From Climacteris rufus (Eukaryota > Chordata > Aves > Passeriformes > Climacteridae): a stretch of 64,000 nucleotides of DNA. A program made the translations under genes and the position numbers. The stretch lies in NCBI GenBank assembly GCA_013398175.1, contig VZRZ01000460.1, positions 400,156 through 464,155 of the forward strand. Reading direction: 5' to 3'. This document shows, in pieces, positions 1-12,165 of this stretch; the stretch's first letter is position 1, and the number at the start of each line of letters is the position of its first letter. Under the pieces are notes generated by a model. That model did no database searches. It was given only the letters and a program-made list of their open reading frames with translations, and had not been told where the DNA came from.

Positions 1-276
1 AAAAAGGGTTGAATCAAAGCTTACCCAGCCAGGAGAAGAAAAACAGGGCACAGTTGGATTTCCTCCGGTCGCAGCCAAAAGCAAAGAGCAGCCTCTCTTT
101 CCCTGTGTCCAACGAGAGTGAGTGTCCGTTCCAACAGCTGGCTCTTCCCTTACCTGCTCCCGCCCAAGCACAACTTTTGTCTCTGACAAAAGAGCTGATA
201 GCCCTAATCATCCGCCTATTTGTTACTTAGTAACAGTGATGGAGAATAAATTCCAAGACATCCCCCAACCTCGGAC
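1..276 (+). mobile_element. LTR fragment (3' part), same family as 42411-43104
   Basis: From about position 22 to 276 this stretch aligns in the same orientation with 42850-43104, with scattered substitutions and small indels. It ends in CCGACA-like sequence (GGACA at 272-276), the CA end expected of an LTR. A canonical AATAAA polyadenylation signal is intact at 245-250, about 26 bases before the end, so the retroviral sense strand is plus and U5 is very short. The second copy has lost this signal. The 5' part lies outside the window or is diverged. Family membership is inferred from this internal comparison. Confidence 0.7.
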
Positions 277-715
277 AGCCAGTAATTGCATAGACCTGAA
301 AGAGAAAGGGACATGTTACTAAAACAGACTACATTTTTCCCAGGAACTTCGCAGAATATAGTAAAGGAATGCATTGAGGTTCATACTTAGGTTTTGTGTT
401 CTTAGGTTCTGTATGATGTGCCTTAGATGTCTGCAGAATGGAAGGTGATCCTTCTTTCAAATGGATACAGAGAATTCTGCCTGAAAACTCATTTTAATAT
501 GTTCTAAAACTCAGTTAAGTACATGCAATTGTAATTTTTTTTAATAGGTAGGGTGGGAATGGAGTACTGCAGCTTATTCACTGTGAAGCATAGCTTTAAA
601 CCTTGGCATCAATATTATATTTGTGCTCTTGGTCTGAGACAGTCTTCAGCCATGAAGCTATTAGCCAGATTTATTATCACTTCTTTTGCAGCAACTGTGT
701 GTGTATGCCTGTATT
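277..715. other. Unannotated unique sequence
   Basis: AT-rich DNA with no recognisable gene, repeat or RNA. Open frames here are short and show no family resemblance. Confidence 0.5.
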
Positions 716-900
716 TGGTTTACATGGCAAGGTTTTGGTAGTGGAGAGGCTACAGGGGTGGCTTCTGTGAGAAGCTGCCAGAAGCTTCACCCATGTCTGA
801 CAGAGCCAATGCCAGCCAGCTCGAAGATGGACATTTTGCTGGCCACCAAGACTTTTCTAATCACCAGTGAAGAGCACAGCACTGTGAGGACTGCTGTGGG
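716..900 (+). mobile_element. Degraded ERV LTR fragment (5' end)
   Basis: A 36-bp block at 752-787 is identical to the reverse complement of 37298-37333, the 5' end of a much longer minus-strand LTR. Similarity to the avian LTR pattern I know continues weakly to about 880-900 and is then lost. The likely LTR start is the TGG near 717. Only the first fifth of the LTR is recognisable. An AATAAA at 1420-1425 could be its far end, but intermediate similarity is not convincing, so the end is set conservatively. Confidence 0.6.
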
Positions 901-3900
901 GAAAATGAGCTACATCTCAACTAGATCCAACACAGAGACAGAGTTCATCATCTTTGGAAGATGTCAAGGAAGGCCTCAGAGTCATTCTGTTTGTTGTTTA
1001 AGCTGTTGTCAAGACAGTTACAGGGATTCCATCTGCATAAGTTTCTTAAAGATTTCCTGCTATTTCGACATTCAAGGAAATTAATAGTGTTCAAAGGCTG
1101 GGATGGCAGAGGTGAAAGTATTAAATGTGCTGTTAGAGGAGACAGTAGGACTAGATGGTTCAAAAGACAGAGAAGAGAATGCAGAAACTTTTACTCTGGG
1201 CCATTAGTCCAGTGCCTATCACTCATCTCCTGGTTAGCATCCACTGCTGTCTAATGCTCCTTTCTGGGCTGGAGGGCTGTTTCACAGGGGTCAGGATTGA
1301 ATCTGCTCCCAGAAGACAGTTGTACGACTCTGAGAAGACTTGGTCAGAGACAGAGGAAATTTCTCTACATGTGATGATCGTTCTGAGCTGTAGCTGAGAC
1401 AGCACTTGAGGAAACGTTAAATAAACCTCACTTCAGATAACATTTGTACTTCAGTTTCTCTCTTTACTGATGCTTAAGTCTCCTTTTCTCATCTGTACCA
1501 GTATCTTTGGTGCCTTGTGGAGGCATGCTCGCTACACTGCTGGGGTACCCTGCCTGCCTGCAGTTCACTGGGGTGACTGATGATTCAAGTGAGTGCTGGA
1601 GGTGTCTGCCTGGGCTGGGTTATTGCCTCATAAAAATGGAATGAAAGAAAAAGTCTCTGCATGGATTTCACACTGAGGATGAGTTTTACTGATTGTCAAG
1701 ATATCACTGTCACTATTCAGAGTGAATTAAGACTTTTTTTAGGGTAGCACAACTAATCATGTAGAGTGATGAGCGGACTAAGAATACTACTTTCTTCATC
1801 ATAGCAGACATACTTCATAATAATAAGCATAGAGACATCAAGGCTGTCACATCAATATCAATGATTCTGTCATGTAAAGCCTGTCAGCAATATTGCATTA
1901 TTTAGAAATATGTAATACTCCACACAGAGACTGCACACTAAATACGCTTGAGAAAACAGTTAAAACAAATGCACAGAGAGATAAAGAAGAAGACCAGATC
2001 ATGTGTTATCATTGATTCAGTAGTTTTTAGTTTTCAGCTCCCTGGGAAATGAACAAAAATTTACTGGCGTTAAACTTCGGATATAGAGATACTGAAAGAG
2101 AAAAGACTTGAAAGGACCACATCATTCAAGAAGAAATTAAAATGAGGACTGTTCTGTAAAAAGGACTAAAAAGGATAAGGCTCGTTTATGGTTTCTAGCT
2201 GGCAAAACTGTGTGATTACACATCTGCTTGTTCATTTGGACCTAATCTTACTCACAGTTATGATAAAGGTTGAGCTTCTGTGTATTTAAGGAAGCTGCTC
2301 ACAGGTCTTAATTCTAGAATATTTATGGGAAAAATGATACAAACGATGACAGAAAGGTAATGTCTCTCTGAAGGCCGGGAATACCCATGCCAGATAGTTT
2401 TTCCTGTGGTTCAAGTGGTGGGGAAGATAGTGTGATTTGTTAGTGCATTGCGCATGTTTTCTTTGTATCTGTATATGTTCTCCTGTTCAGTGTTGATAAA
2501 AGAGGGAAGGCAAAAATTAAATGAAGACAAGAAAGTTATGCACCCAGTTTTTAAAAGGACAAGTGTGCTTGTGCATAAAGAAGCAACTTTGCAAGTACTG
2601 AACATTACCTGATATTCCTCAGAAGTACTTGTTTTCCTGTACGAGTGGCAGAGTTGTACTGTGAGCCTGTTTTAACAGACTGATGCATCTTTAAAATATC
2701 AGAGGGGAAATTTATTAAAAACTTGAAGCTATTGACAACTGATATATTAGAATTTTCCATATGACTTTTATTGCATTTCTACAGATATAGTTTTATAATT
2801 AAAATGTTTCAAAATATTAATTTTCTGTATGAATTACAAATATTATTACATAAACTTGCTGGACATTTTTTTTAATTTCAGCTTTTTATACCATGTATTT
2901 CCTTTAGACTAAAAATGGCTGAAATAAAGCAATAGCATGCAAGAAAAGATAGACTCAGTAGGACTGGCCTGAATGAGATAAAAAGGGAAAAAGGAGCTCT
3001 GCAATTACAATTGACAAGTTGGTTTAATATCCAGTGAAAGAAGAATGCAATTCACAGCGGTTGGATTAATTAAGTAATATGGCAAAACAAACCATGGGTT
3101 ATTATCATTTTCAGTATGCCTCAGGACTTAAGGAGGCCTGGGGGCTCAGAGTTCAACTTCTCTCCACACAAGAAGTGCTGATATCTATAATGAACGTAGG
3201 TGTCAAGACATAAAAAGCATACTATATATAATGTAAGATACATAAGTATGTATCTGACACATTTTATACAAAATACAAAGAATACATATTTTACCTCATA
3301 TATCTTATTATGTGAATGTCTTTTATCTCTTTGTAGATATATAGATATATAGAATATATAGATAATAGATTGCTGTGATTATGGAACACAGGCTAAAAAA
3401 AAAAAGAGGAAAAATCCCAATATATCTAATATAATCAGAAATGAAACAATCTGAACAAAGAAGCCAGTAAGTGGTCTGAAGGAAATGAGTAAAATAAGTG
3501 GTGTGACCCAGTTTGCTTTTGCTGGAAATCTGATGCTGCCTGGGGCATTATAAAAATCAATCAGACAGGTGAAAATAGGAAGTGAATGACCAATGGATGA
3601 TTTAACCAATTTGTAAAAGTTTCATAGAAAACCTGGAAACCCTGAAAATGATTCTGTGCAGATTCACATGCCAACTGCAAAAAGACACACAGATCACATC
3701 CTAGCAAATTACATTTGCGTAAGTTATCCTTATACATGAGTAGACTAACAGACTGTGTTGGAAGTCCCCTGCAGCCCTGGATATGCAGAGTTAAGAGTTC
3801 TCACTGTAGCACAGCATGAAGAATAGTACAAAAGATGCAGTGCCCTGATACTCTGCAGAAGATGGAAAGAACCCTCTTGTCACTGGGGAAATTGGGTATG

Positions 3901-6900
3901 GTGAAGCTTTCTTAATTACAGGGCCAATTTTTTTCCCTGATTAGAAATTGGTCTTGCTTGATCTATTGGGGTGGATCTGAATGACCGATGAAGGATTGTC
4001 AATTTGTGGGAGACTAGTGGATTTGCGTCAATTTCTATTGACTGATGACAGTGGAAAGCAGAATAGTCACAGGTCACAAAAGCACCATGACACAGGTTTG
4101 AGAAGGATGCAACTGTTGATGTGATGGGAATTCTGCAGGTGAGTGTCCAGAAGCACTCACACTCAGGAAATCTTGAAGCAAACCTGCAGACAGTGTTTGC
4201 CTGCGTGTACAGACATGAGCATAAATGACAATTTTGTTCTTCCTGTCAGGACTGGGGACTGCCCAGTATCATCTTTTGTTGGACAATAATCTGTGGATCT
4301 GCTTTATCTTCAGATGCATTTGGAAGCAGGTGGGTCATGAGTGGGGCCTGACTCCCAAAGGAGGATGGACGGAGAAAGGTGGCCTGTCCCTACAGCTTTG
4401 GAAATACAATCCTTGACAGAATGTGTAAAGGTGAGGACAAAGGGGAGCTGTGACAAAGTAAATTCAGGTAAACTGATAAGCGACAGTGAGAAAATTTTTT
4501 ATCAAAGTGTAGGCAAAAGTGTTCAGAGACTAGGATTTCAACAACTGGCTTTGTGTAAGACCAAGCTAAAAGCAGTCCTGAAAAGAAAATACAATATCTG
4601 AGCAACAGTGAATAGGGTCTAATTGTGTCCACAGACACATAATGTGAGCAAAACTGTGCAAACCCATGTATTTCCTTTCAGAACAATAAAAACCAAACAT
4701 ACCAGTGATTACTCATAGAGATAAGAATCTGTATGAACTGTTGAACAGAGATAGTTCTTATATTTTGAGTAAAAAGGTTGTGCTGGACTGTGAGGAAGGT
4801 AATCAGTCAGAGCCACCAAGGTAAGCAGGAGAGCAGGAAGTATCAGGTTACATTTTGGAATCAGTGAGTAAGAAACAAGTAATGTCAGAAATAAGGTTAT
4901 CATGAAAGACCAAAACAGTAACTCTGCTGATATAGATGACTTAAATTAGAATGTAAACCTTCATTGCTTCATGTTTATGACTGTTTCTCATGGTACAGTA
5001 GTGAAAGTTATTGTTTACTGCCTTAATAGGCTAAACCAATGTAATTTTGTGTTAAACTACTACACTGGTTTCAGTCCTGTTGTCATGACAATTACTGGAA
5101 AGATGTGAGAGAAGGTTATTTAGAGACAAGTTTGAATTTTTGGAAGTAAGCACTGAATCTCAGAGAACCATCCCAACCTGGACTCTGTCCCAGGTTATAA
5201 AGTAGTAAAAGGTTGTGTCTGAACAGGGGCAAATATAAACAACAGTACAGTCATTACTCTGTAATAGGGAAACACAAAGAGTGTATTTGTACATATGTAT
5301 GCATAATAGGAATTGTGTTCTTTATAATCAAGTTACATTCAACAAGTAATCTACATATTCAGTCCTAGCTTGATAGATATCATGACTCAGCATATATGAA
5401 ACAGCACTTGGAGATTCAAGACTAAGAACATACTGCAAATTCTGTTTTCAAATTTAGAAATTCAGCATAGAACTCCAGTATGCTCTTGTACATTTTAATG
5501 ATTTTAAGCTTTTAGTTCATCTCAAAATAAATGTGACTACATATGCAGTGTAAAACACATATGAAGATTACAGCACAAGTTTTTTTGGATAGCAAATAGT
5601 AAGAATGCCAAATGTTTACATATATTGGCAGAATACCTCATTATACTGGTACTTATCAATACAAAACAATTTAAAATAATATTTGAGGACAAACTTTCTT
5701 GAACAGGAGTCAGATAGCTGTTCCACAAATCAAGAATTTCAGTGCTGTTCCCTTCACTGTCTATTCTCACCTAAGAAAGTCTTGCTGAACCCACAGTCTC
5801 CTCTGAGACTCTGAAGATAGTGCTGTCACTCTCCTTTCTAAAGCAACCTGAGAGCACTGCATGGTTGCAACTCTGCCAGGGATGAATGAACACCAAGGTG
5901 ATTACATGAATGTGCATGAATGGCTACTACAATGTATTTAACATTATATATTAAATTATATTAAATTGAGAATTACCAATTAAATCAGTAACAATAAGTA
6001 TGTGCATGCACTTTCTTATTTAAAGCAGAGATGTATGTTGTGATCTCTAGTTTCTTACATGCCATCATGTAAGAAAAATTATTTGCATGATGAAATATTT
6101 TATCTCTTGATCTGCTCAATACTATATATGTCTTTGTGCAATTTGTCTTCTACGTAGGGATCACCCAGGAAATTATTCCTACATATATTTGTCAAAATAT
6201 AACCAGTAACCAGAAAAGAATAATATATTTTTGTAAACGTGTGGTTTAAATATCGTGTCAGAGTGTAAGCAGTACCATAAGCCAAGACTACCTTAGGCAA
6301 ATTCCGGAATGGTTGTAACTGTTCTGTACCTATGCCTTATTTAGGCATTTTTATAGAGGTATTTAATTACAATGCCATGTCTATCTTGTTCTAACCCAGA
6401 ATAAGGACCCAGATTGGTCAGATTCCTCTATTTACCTTTTTCTGGAAAGTACAACTGAAAACTGATGAAGACTTATAAAACTTAGTATGCATAGAGGAAT
6501 TTCAGAAATAACGGTATTTACTATTAATGGATGTCTGCTTCAAAGTCAGCACAATTTAAGAATTGGCACTAGAAAATAGTTAAATGTCACAAAGCATACA
6601 ATATGGGACAAAGAGTGCGTTTGATTATCTGCATCCATCCCATCACCTCCAGTGAAAGTTTCAGAAATTTATGCAATTTATACACAGAGAATTTGTGTAC
6701 AATAATTTATACACATATTGCCAGTTTGCCACAATACTTCTAGACTTATAAAAAAGTTAAGATGTTAATTGTATATCACTTGATTTCGAAGTCAATTACG
6801 CCAATGAAGATTTGTGAGCCCTAATCAGAATTTGTGCAATATCTCAATAGTGAGGAAACTGGTATTTCGCTTGCATGTCATTTTTGGTACTGCAAAGTTT

Positions 6901-8639
6901 ATGAAGAGCTTCATAATCTAGATCTCTAGCAGCATGTTGTAAACAAGAGAAATGATAGCTGTGTCAATATGATCACTGGGAGCAAACACATCAGCCAATC
7001 TGTGCAGTTGAATTTGTGTCTGAAATACCATGTTTGTCAAAGGTTAAAATGAAATAAATGAGATTTAATGGTGTTATGCTCTACCTAGCTTCTATTTTTC
7101 CTACCTTGAAGATTGTTGGACCAATAGGAAAAGTTGTCCTCTCCATAAAAAGTGGGGATAGAGATGAAGTATACCCATTGGGCCAAATTCCCAGTACTCC
7201 AGAAATAAATGAACAGAGAAAACCAAAATGAACTGGAGTAATTAGAAACCTACATCATTAATTTACTACTGCTTTGTGATCTACTGTTTTAAGGTCTTCA
7301 ACCTCCAGCTGCTTGTCAGAGACACAGTCACAGAAATAAGAGAAGCAGCTTGCATTTTCTATCATTCTCACTTTTAAATGTGGAAATCTGGCAGCTGTGA
7401 CCATTCAGAATGTTTATCCTAGTGCTTCCTTTTTTTTTTCCCCCCAAAGCAGATTGCTGAAGAAGACCTGATATTTTTGGGATTCTGAGATTTGTTCTCC
7501 TTCCACCTACAGAGGGGATTCTAGCTTTGTTCGCTTGTGGGTGACAGTTAAGCTCATAAGGTCTTAGGCTTTCAGTAGTGGAAGAGGTGGTGACTATTTT
7601 GTGTGTGGGTACAGATCAATTTTAATTTTCCAAGCAATATGTTTAGGTAGCAGTTTGGATTGCAAAATCTTTGGCAGAAGTTCTGATCATGGAAGCTGGG
7701 CAGAAAAAGATCTGTGTTACTTATTGCATGCAGCACATATTGGGCTTATTTGAGTAGCAGTATACAAACTGACGTATGCTCACTAATCTGTTCTACCTCT
7801 TCAAGAATGTAGTAATCTGAACATAAGGCCCAGGAAAAAAGTAACTGCTTTTCAAAAATCAAAGTTGATATCAGTAAAGATTGATATTCTTTGCTTTTAT
7901 TAAAGAAGTTAACATATCAGCTGAATTAAAAGCCCAGCCTCCCTGTGGGAAGAAACCTATATTAAAGATTTTGTCTAAAGGATTTAATGAAGTTGTTTTA
8001 GTAGGTGTTCTTTCAGGAAGATGGGGAATGCTTACCGTGGGTGAAAGACGACCTCTGTGATAAGAAAATTTATCAGATAATTTATTAATAGTGAAGGCTT
8101 TCAAAAATTTCAGCAGAGGACATGGTATCACTCTGTATAGGAAACACAGTGCACACTTACCCAGCTCAGTATTGTTTTTCTCCATCTTCCATCACAGCCC
8201 AAATCCTGAACAGGAATTTTTAAAACCACTCTTAAAGTAAGCTGCATTATATTATCTAGACTGTTTTTGAAACCTCATTAAGAAAATCACATCCTGCAAT
8301 TTCTGGGCACTACCCCCACCCACCTCATGAGAGTGGAGAACCATTTATGTGGGGAGAAATGTGCTAAAAGTGTCATAAAAATCTGCATGCAAAGACTGGT
8401 CTCCAATAATTAGCAAGTAATAAGAAAGAAATCATCACATTTGTACAAATGGCAAACTGAGTCATGCCTCACCAATATGCTTCTTTGCTGTGATTGAGCA
8501 TGCCGGTTCATTTTCAAAGCAGTAATTCGAATGATGTAAAGGGAGACCTGTTTATTTTCTTCCTTCCTTCCCCCCTCCACCCTTCTCCACCAAAGACAGA
8601 GCATTAGTTAAAAAAAACAAATGAAGGAAAATTCCCCAA
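901..8639. other. Long gene-free AT-rich stretch
   Basis: About 7.7 kb without a supportable gene. It contains an AATAAA at 1420-1425 with no gene attached, a TATAGA-rich low-complexity patch near 3333-3370, and many short A and T runs. Minus-strand open frames near 7871-8185 and 3379-3609 have no recognisable domain and look like chance frames. No LINE or LTR signature was seen. Confidence 0.5.
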
Positions 8640-9180
8640 AGAACCTTAGCAAGGAACAAGGAAAACATCCATTGTAAACAGCGGGTGGGTCTTCTGACAG
8701 GCTTTGTTTGGAAATGATAACAATTACAGGTAATTTTTCATTTCAGTTGGAAGAACAGGTATAAAAAAAAAAAAAAAAAGGAGAGCAAGAGAAACAGAGA
8801 GTGAGTGAGATTTCCCAAGTGCCTTATTCCCTCCCAGGTCTACAACCTAACAGGAGTGTAGAGAGCTCGGCAGTTTCTTCTCATTCCATTAAGTGAGATC
8901 TAATTGTGTCTCTTCTGTCTGTTGGCAGATGCGGTTTCTACATAACAACAGCCCAGAGACAGAGCTGCCTGATTAATGCCTCCAGCTGTCATATGCCCCA
9001 TTATCTGTGCATTTGCATAACTTAATGGTTTAGGACAGGGGAGAGAGGATGCTTAATTTAATGTTTAGCAGGCCCTTGATAGCTGAATAATTTAAGAACT
9101 GTCAAGGGAGGTCAGTCCTACAGCGATTCAGCAAGACAGGCATGATTTCTGAATATCATTAAAATCCTTACTTAGGATAA
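8640..9180. promoter_or_regulatory. Candidate conserved non-coding element A
   Basis: The base composition and motif content differ from the flanks: repeated TAAT/ATTA homeobox cores, an octamer-type ATTTGCAT at 9011-9018 (POU site) followed directly by AACTTAATGG, and few homopolymers apart from an A17 run at 8763-8779. This is the usual look of long-range enhancers near developmental genes. It is an inference from motif density only; conservation cannot be assessed here. No open frame through it resembles a protein. Confidence 0.3.
8763..8779. repeat. Poly(A) tract, 17 A
   Basis: Uninterrupted A run followed by a purine-rich GAGA stretch. No upstream pseudogene or SINE body was recognised, so it is called a simple homopolymer. 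Confidence 0.85.
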
Positions 9181-9356
9181 TTTGAGGGGAAAAAAAAAAA
9201 ATGAAGAGGGGCACAGAAGAACAACAATGCCTAAAAGGAGGAGGCCCTGCTTTTCTGTTAACCATTCCTTCCCTGAAGATTAGGAGAAAAAATTGTGGAA
9301 AAATCCCATCAATTCATAGCATGGAAAAGAGAGAAAGGGGTTAACCCTATGCAAGG

Positions 9357-9430
9357 TCTCTCTCTCTCTCCCTCCCTCCTTCTCCCCCTCTCTTCCCTCA
9401 CCCCTCCTCCCTTGCCTTCTTCCCCCATCC
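9357..9430. repeat. Polypyrimidine (CT-rich) tract
   Basis: About 74 bases are almost pure C and T, starting as (CT)n and becoming CCCTCC-rich. Such tracts with mirror symmetry can form triplex (H-) DNA. It produces a glycine/arginine/glutamate-rich minus-strand frame that is an artefact of the tract. Confidence 0.85.
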
Positions 9431-9499
9431 CACAGTTTTGTCATAACTGAAGGGTGGAAATACAGAATTTTCTTAAACTCATCTAAAACCCAACATGCT

Positions 9500-9800
9500 T
9501 TGAACATGAAACACTCTCAGTTTCGCTAGATGCTAATGAATATTATTAAGCTAATCTTCCATTTGTTTTCTAATTATGTGTCAGAAAGCACTTGCAGTGG
9601 CAGCTGAGGCAACTGCCAGGGTGCATTTATTTATCTTCCAATTCTGTGTCTGCAGACTGCCTATAGCACAAAGTGATTAGGATCAAATAAAAAGGGATAA
9701 AAAATCGGATTTTTTGCAGGTTAATTACTGTTCTTTTCCAGGTTCATTAACTTCTGCATGACATTTGACTCTATTTTAAGAACTGATAAAGGAGTTATTT
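9500..9800. promoter_or_regulatory. Candidate conserved non-coding element B
   Basis: Contains a dense group of TAAT/ATTA cores between 9534 and 9574 (GCTAATGAATATTATTAAG, then CTAAT and TAATTA), followed by ACAAAG- and ATCAAA-type SOX/TCF-like words near 9670-9690. Together with element A it makes a 1.1-kb block of unusual motif density interrupted by the CT tract. Enhancer identity is inference. Confidence 0.3.
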
Positions 9801-9879
9801 AGGCCTCCCTGTGAGGCATTCTTTCGTAATACAAAAATGAATGAAAGGAGTAATCTATGGCTGGACTGATGCACTCTGT

Positions 9880-10457
9880 TGGCTCTGGCTGAGATGAAGC
9901 TAATTTTCCCCACAGCAGCCACTGTAGTGCCATGCTTTGCACTGGTGGATATAAAGGTGTTGATACCACACCAGTGTTTTGGCTACTGCTAAGCAGCACT
10001 GGCATAACATCAGTGCAGGCTCTCCAACATTTTCCCCTTCACCAGTGAGGTTGGACAAGATGTTGGGAGGATGCAGTGAGGTCAGCTGACCCAAAGTGAC
10101 CAAAATGATATTCCATACCATGTGGTATCTACTTAGCAATACAACCTGAGAGAAGGAGGGAAGAGGGGGAGCAGGCATTTGTTATTACAACATTTGTCTT
10201 TTGGTGCCACCACTGTGTGTCCTGAAGCCCCACTTCCTGGAAAGGAGCTGGACATGGTCTGCTGATGGGAAGTAGAGAATAAATCTTTGCTTTTCCTTTG
10301 CTTCCATGCAAAACCTTTGCTTTTGCTTTAGTTTTATTAAACTGCCTTTATCTTGATCCACGGTTTTTGCTTCCATCTTATTTTTTCCCCCATGTTCTGC
10401 TGAGGACAGGAGTGGTGAAGAAGTTTGATGGGCACCTGACATCCATTCATCCCACCA
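9880..10457 (+). mobile_element. Degraded ERVL-type LTR, plus orientation
   Basis: Starts TGGCTCTGGCTGAGATGAAG and ends CATCCCACCA, giving about 578 bp with TG...CA ends. The start and several internal blocks (GTTGATACCACACC, GATATTCCATACCATGTGG) correspond to the LTR at 27522-28102 and to the one at 43169. ATTAAA at 10336-10341 is the likely polyadenylation signal. No target-site duplication is visible (TCTGT against TGCGC), which fits an old insertion. No retroviral genes are attached, so it is a solo LTR or remnant. The plus-strand frame 10298-10531 inside it is not a gene. Confidence 0.75.
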
Positions 10458-10502
10458 TGCGCTATCTGTTTGGTAGCCAAATCAACGACTTGCTCAATGA
10501 GT

Positions 10503-12165
10503 CATGGAATCATAGAATCTTAGAATCATAGAATGGTTTGAATTAGAAGCAACCTTAAGGATCATCTAGTTCCAGTGCCCCTGCCATGGGCAGGGACTCC
10601 TCCCAGTAGATGAGGTTTCTCAGTGCTCAGCCTGGCCTTGAACTCACAGGGATGGGGCCTCACAGTGAAGTTTTCCCTAATACCTGATCCAAACCTACGC
10701 ACTTTCAGTTTGAATCCATTCCTCCTTGTCCTGTCACTACATACTCTTGTAAAGAGTATCTCTCTATCTTTCTCATTCAGGTATTGGAAGGCTGCAATTA
10801 GTTAATCCCAAAGCCTTCTCTTCTCCAAGCTAAACAGTCCCATTTCTCTCAGCCTTTGGTCATAGGAGAGGTGTTCAATTCCTCAAATCATTTTTGTGGC
10901 TTCCTCCGGACTTGCTCCAACAGGTCCATGTCCCTCCTGTGCTAGGGACCCCAGAGCTGGATGCAGTGTTCCAGGTGGGGTCTCACCAGAGCGGAGCAGA
11001 GGGACAGAATCCTCTCCCTCGCCCTGCTGGCCATGCTGCTTTGGATGCAGCCCAGGACACGTTTGGCTTTCTGGGCTGCCAGTGCACATGGCTGGGTCAT
11101 GTCCAGCCTCTCACCCACCAGCAGCCCCAAGTCCTTCTTGGCAGGGCTGCTCTCCATCTGTTCATCCCCAACCTGTGTTGTTACCAGGTGTTGCCCCAAC
11201 CCAGGTACAGCACCCTGCACTTGGTCTTGTTAAACCTCATGAGATTTCCATGGGCCCAGTTCTCAAGCTTGTCCAGGTTCCTCTGGATGGCATCCTGTCC
11301 TTCAGGTGTGGCAACAGCACCACTCAGCTTTGCGTAATTTGCTGAGCATGCTCCTGATCCCTTTGTCTGTGTCAGTAATGAAGATATTAAATAACACTTG
11401 TCCCAATATGGACCTGTGAGGAACACCACTTGTCACTGATATCCATCAGGACTTTGAGTCATTGACCACTACCCCTTGGATGTGACCATCCAACCACTTT
11501 CTTACCCATCTAACAGTCCATTCACCAAATCCATCTCTCTCCCATTTAAAGAGAAGGATGTTGTAAGGGACTGTGTCAAAGGCTTTACAGAAGTCCAGAT
11601 AAGTTATGTCCATAGTCCTTCCAGATAAATTACATCCATAGCCCTTCTCTTGTCCACCGATGTAGTCACTCCATCACAGAAGGCCACTGGGTTGGTCAGG
11701 CAGGATCTGCCCTTGGTGAAGTCATGCTGGGTGTCTCGAATCACCTTCCTGTCCTCTATGTGCCTTAGCACAGCTTCAAGGGGGATCTGTTCCATGATCT
11801 TCCCAGGCATAGAGGGGAGGCTAGCAGGTCTGTAGTTCCCAGGGTTCTCCTTTCTATCCTTTTAAAAGATGGGTGCCATATTTCCCTTTTTCCAGTCCCC
11901 TGACCGCCATGACTTTTCAAATATCATGGAGTGTGGCTCTCTCCATGAGAGTTATTCATGGAAAGAGTCACATCAGTGAATTCCCTCAGGACTCTGAGAC
12001 ACATCTCATCAGGTTGCATGGACTTACATACATTCAGGTCCCTCAGATGGTCATGAACCTGATCTTTACTTACAATGGGATGGACTTCAGGAGAAAGATG
12101 CTCCACATTTTCTGTTGAGTACATTGCGTTTTCTGGTCCTTTCATCCACTCTTCCTAAACAGAGC
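10503..12165 (-). mobile_element. CR1 LINE, 5'-truncated, with dead reverse transcriptase
   Basis: A 1.66-kb CR1 retrotransposon copy on the minus strand. Its 3' end is the tail of repeated ATTCTATG-type octamers (10503-10535). Reading backwards, the reverse transcriptase region appears in several frames: a conserved block before the RT core (12145-11924), the RT core with QIPLEAVLRHIEDRKVIRD (11810-11604), and the C-terminal RT and thumb region (11429-10942). The catalytic FADD box is replaced by Ser-Ala-Asn-Tyr (codons at 11345-11334), so the enzyme could not work even if expressed. Frame shifts separate the blocks. A 26-bp tandem duplication (11594-11619 and 11620-11645, 4 differences) lies inside the element. 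ORF1, the endonuclease and the promoter are missing, which is typical 5' truncation. Confidence 0.95.

Noticed and set aside
1155..1440. Possible 3' end of a gene or LTR with AATAAA at 1420-1425
   Set aside because: No coding sequence precedes it and no similarity to the other LTR copies could be followed here.
10894..11345. Long plus-strand open frames (147-149 codons)
   Set aside because: They are antisense to the CR1 reverse transcriptase region; the minus-strand reading is the recognisable one.
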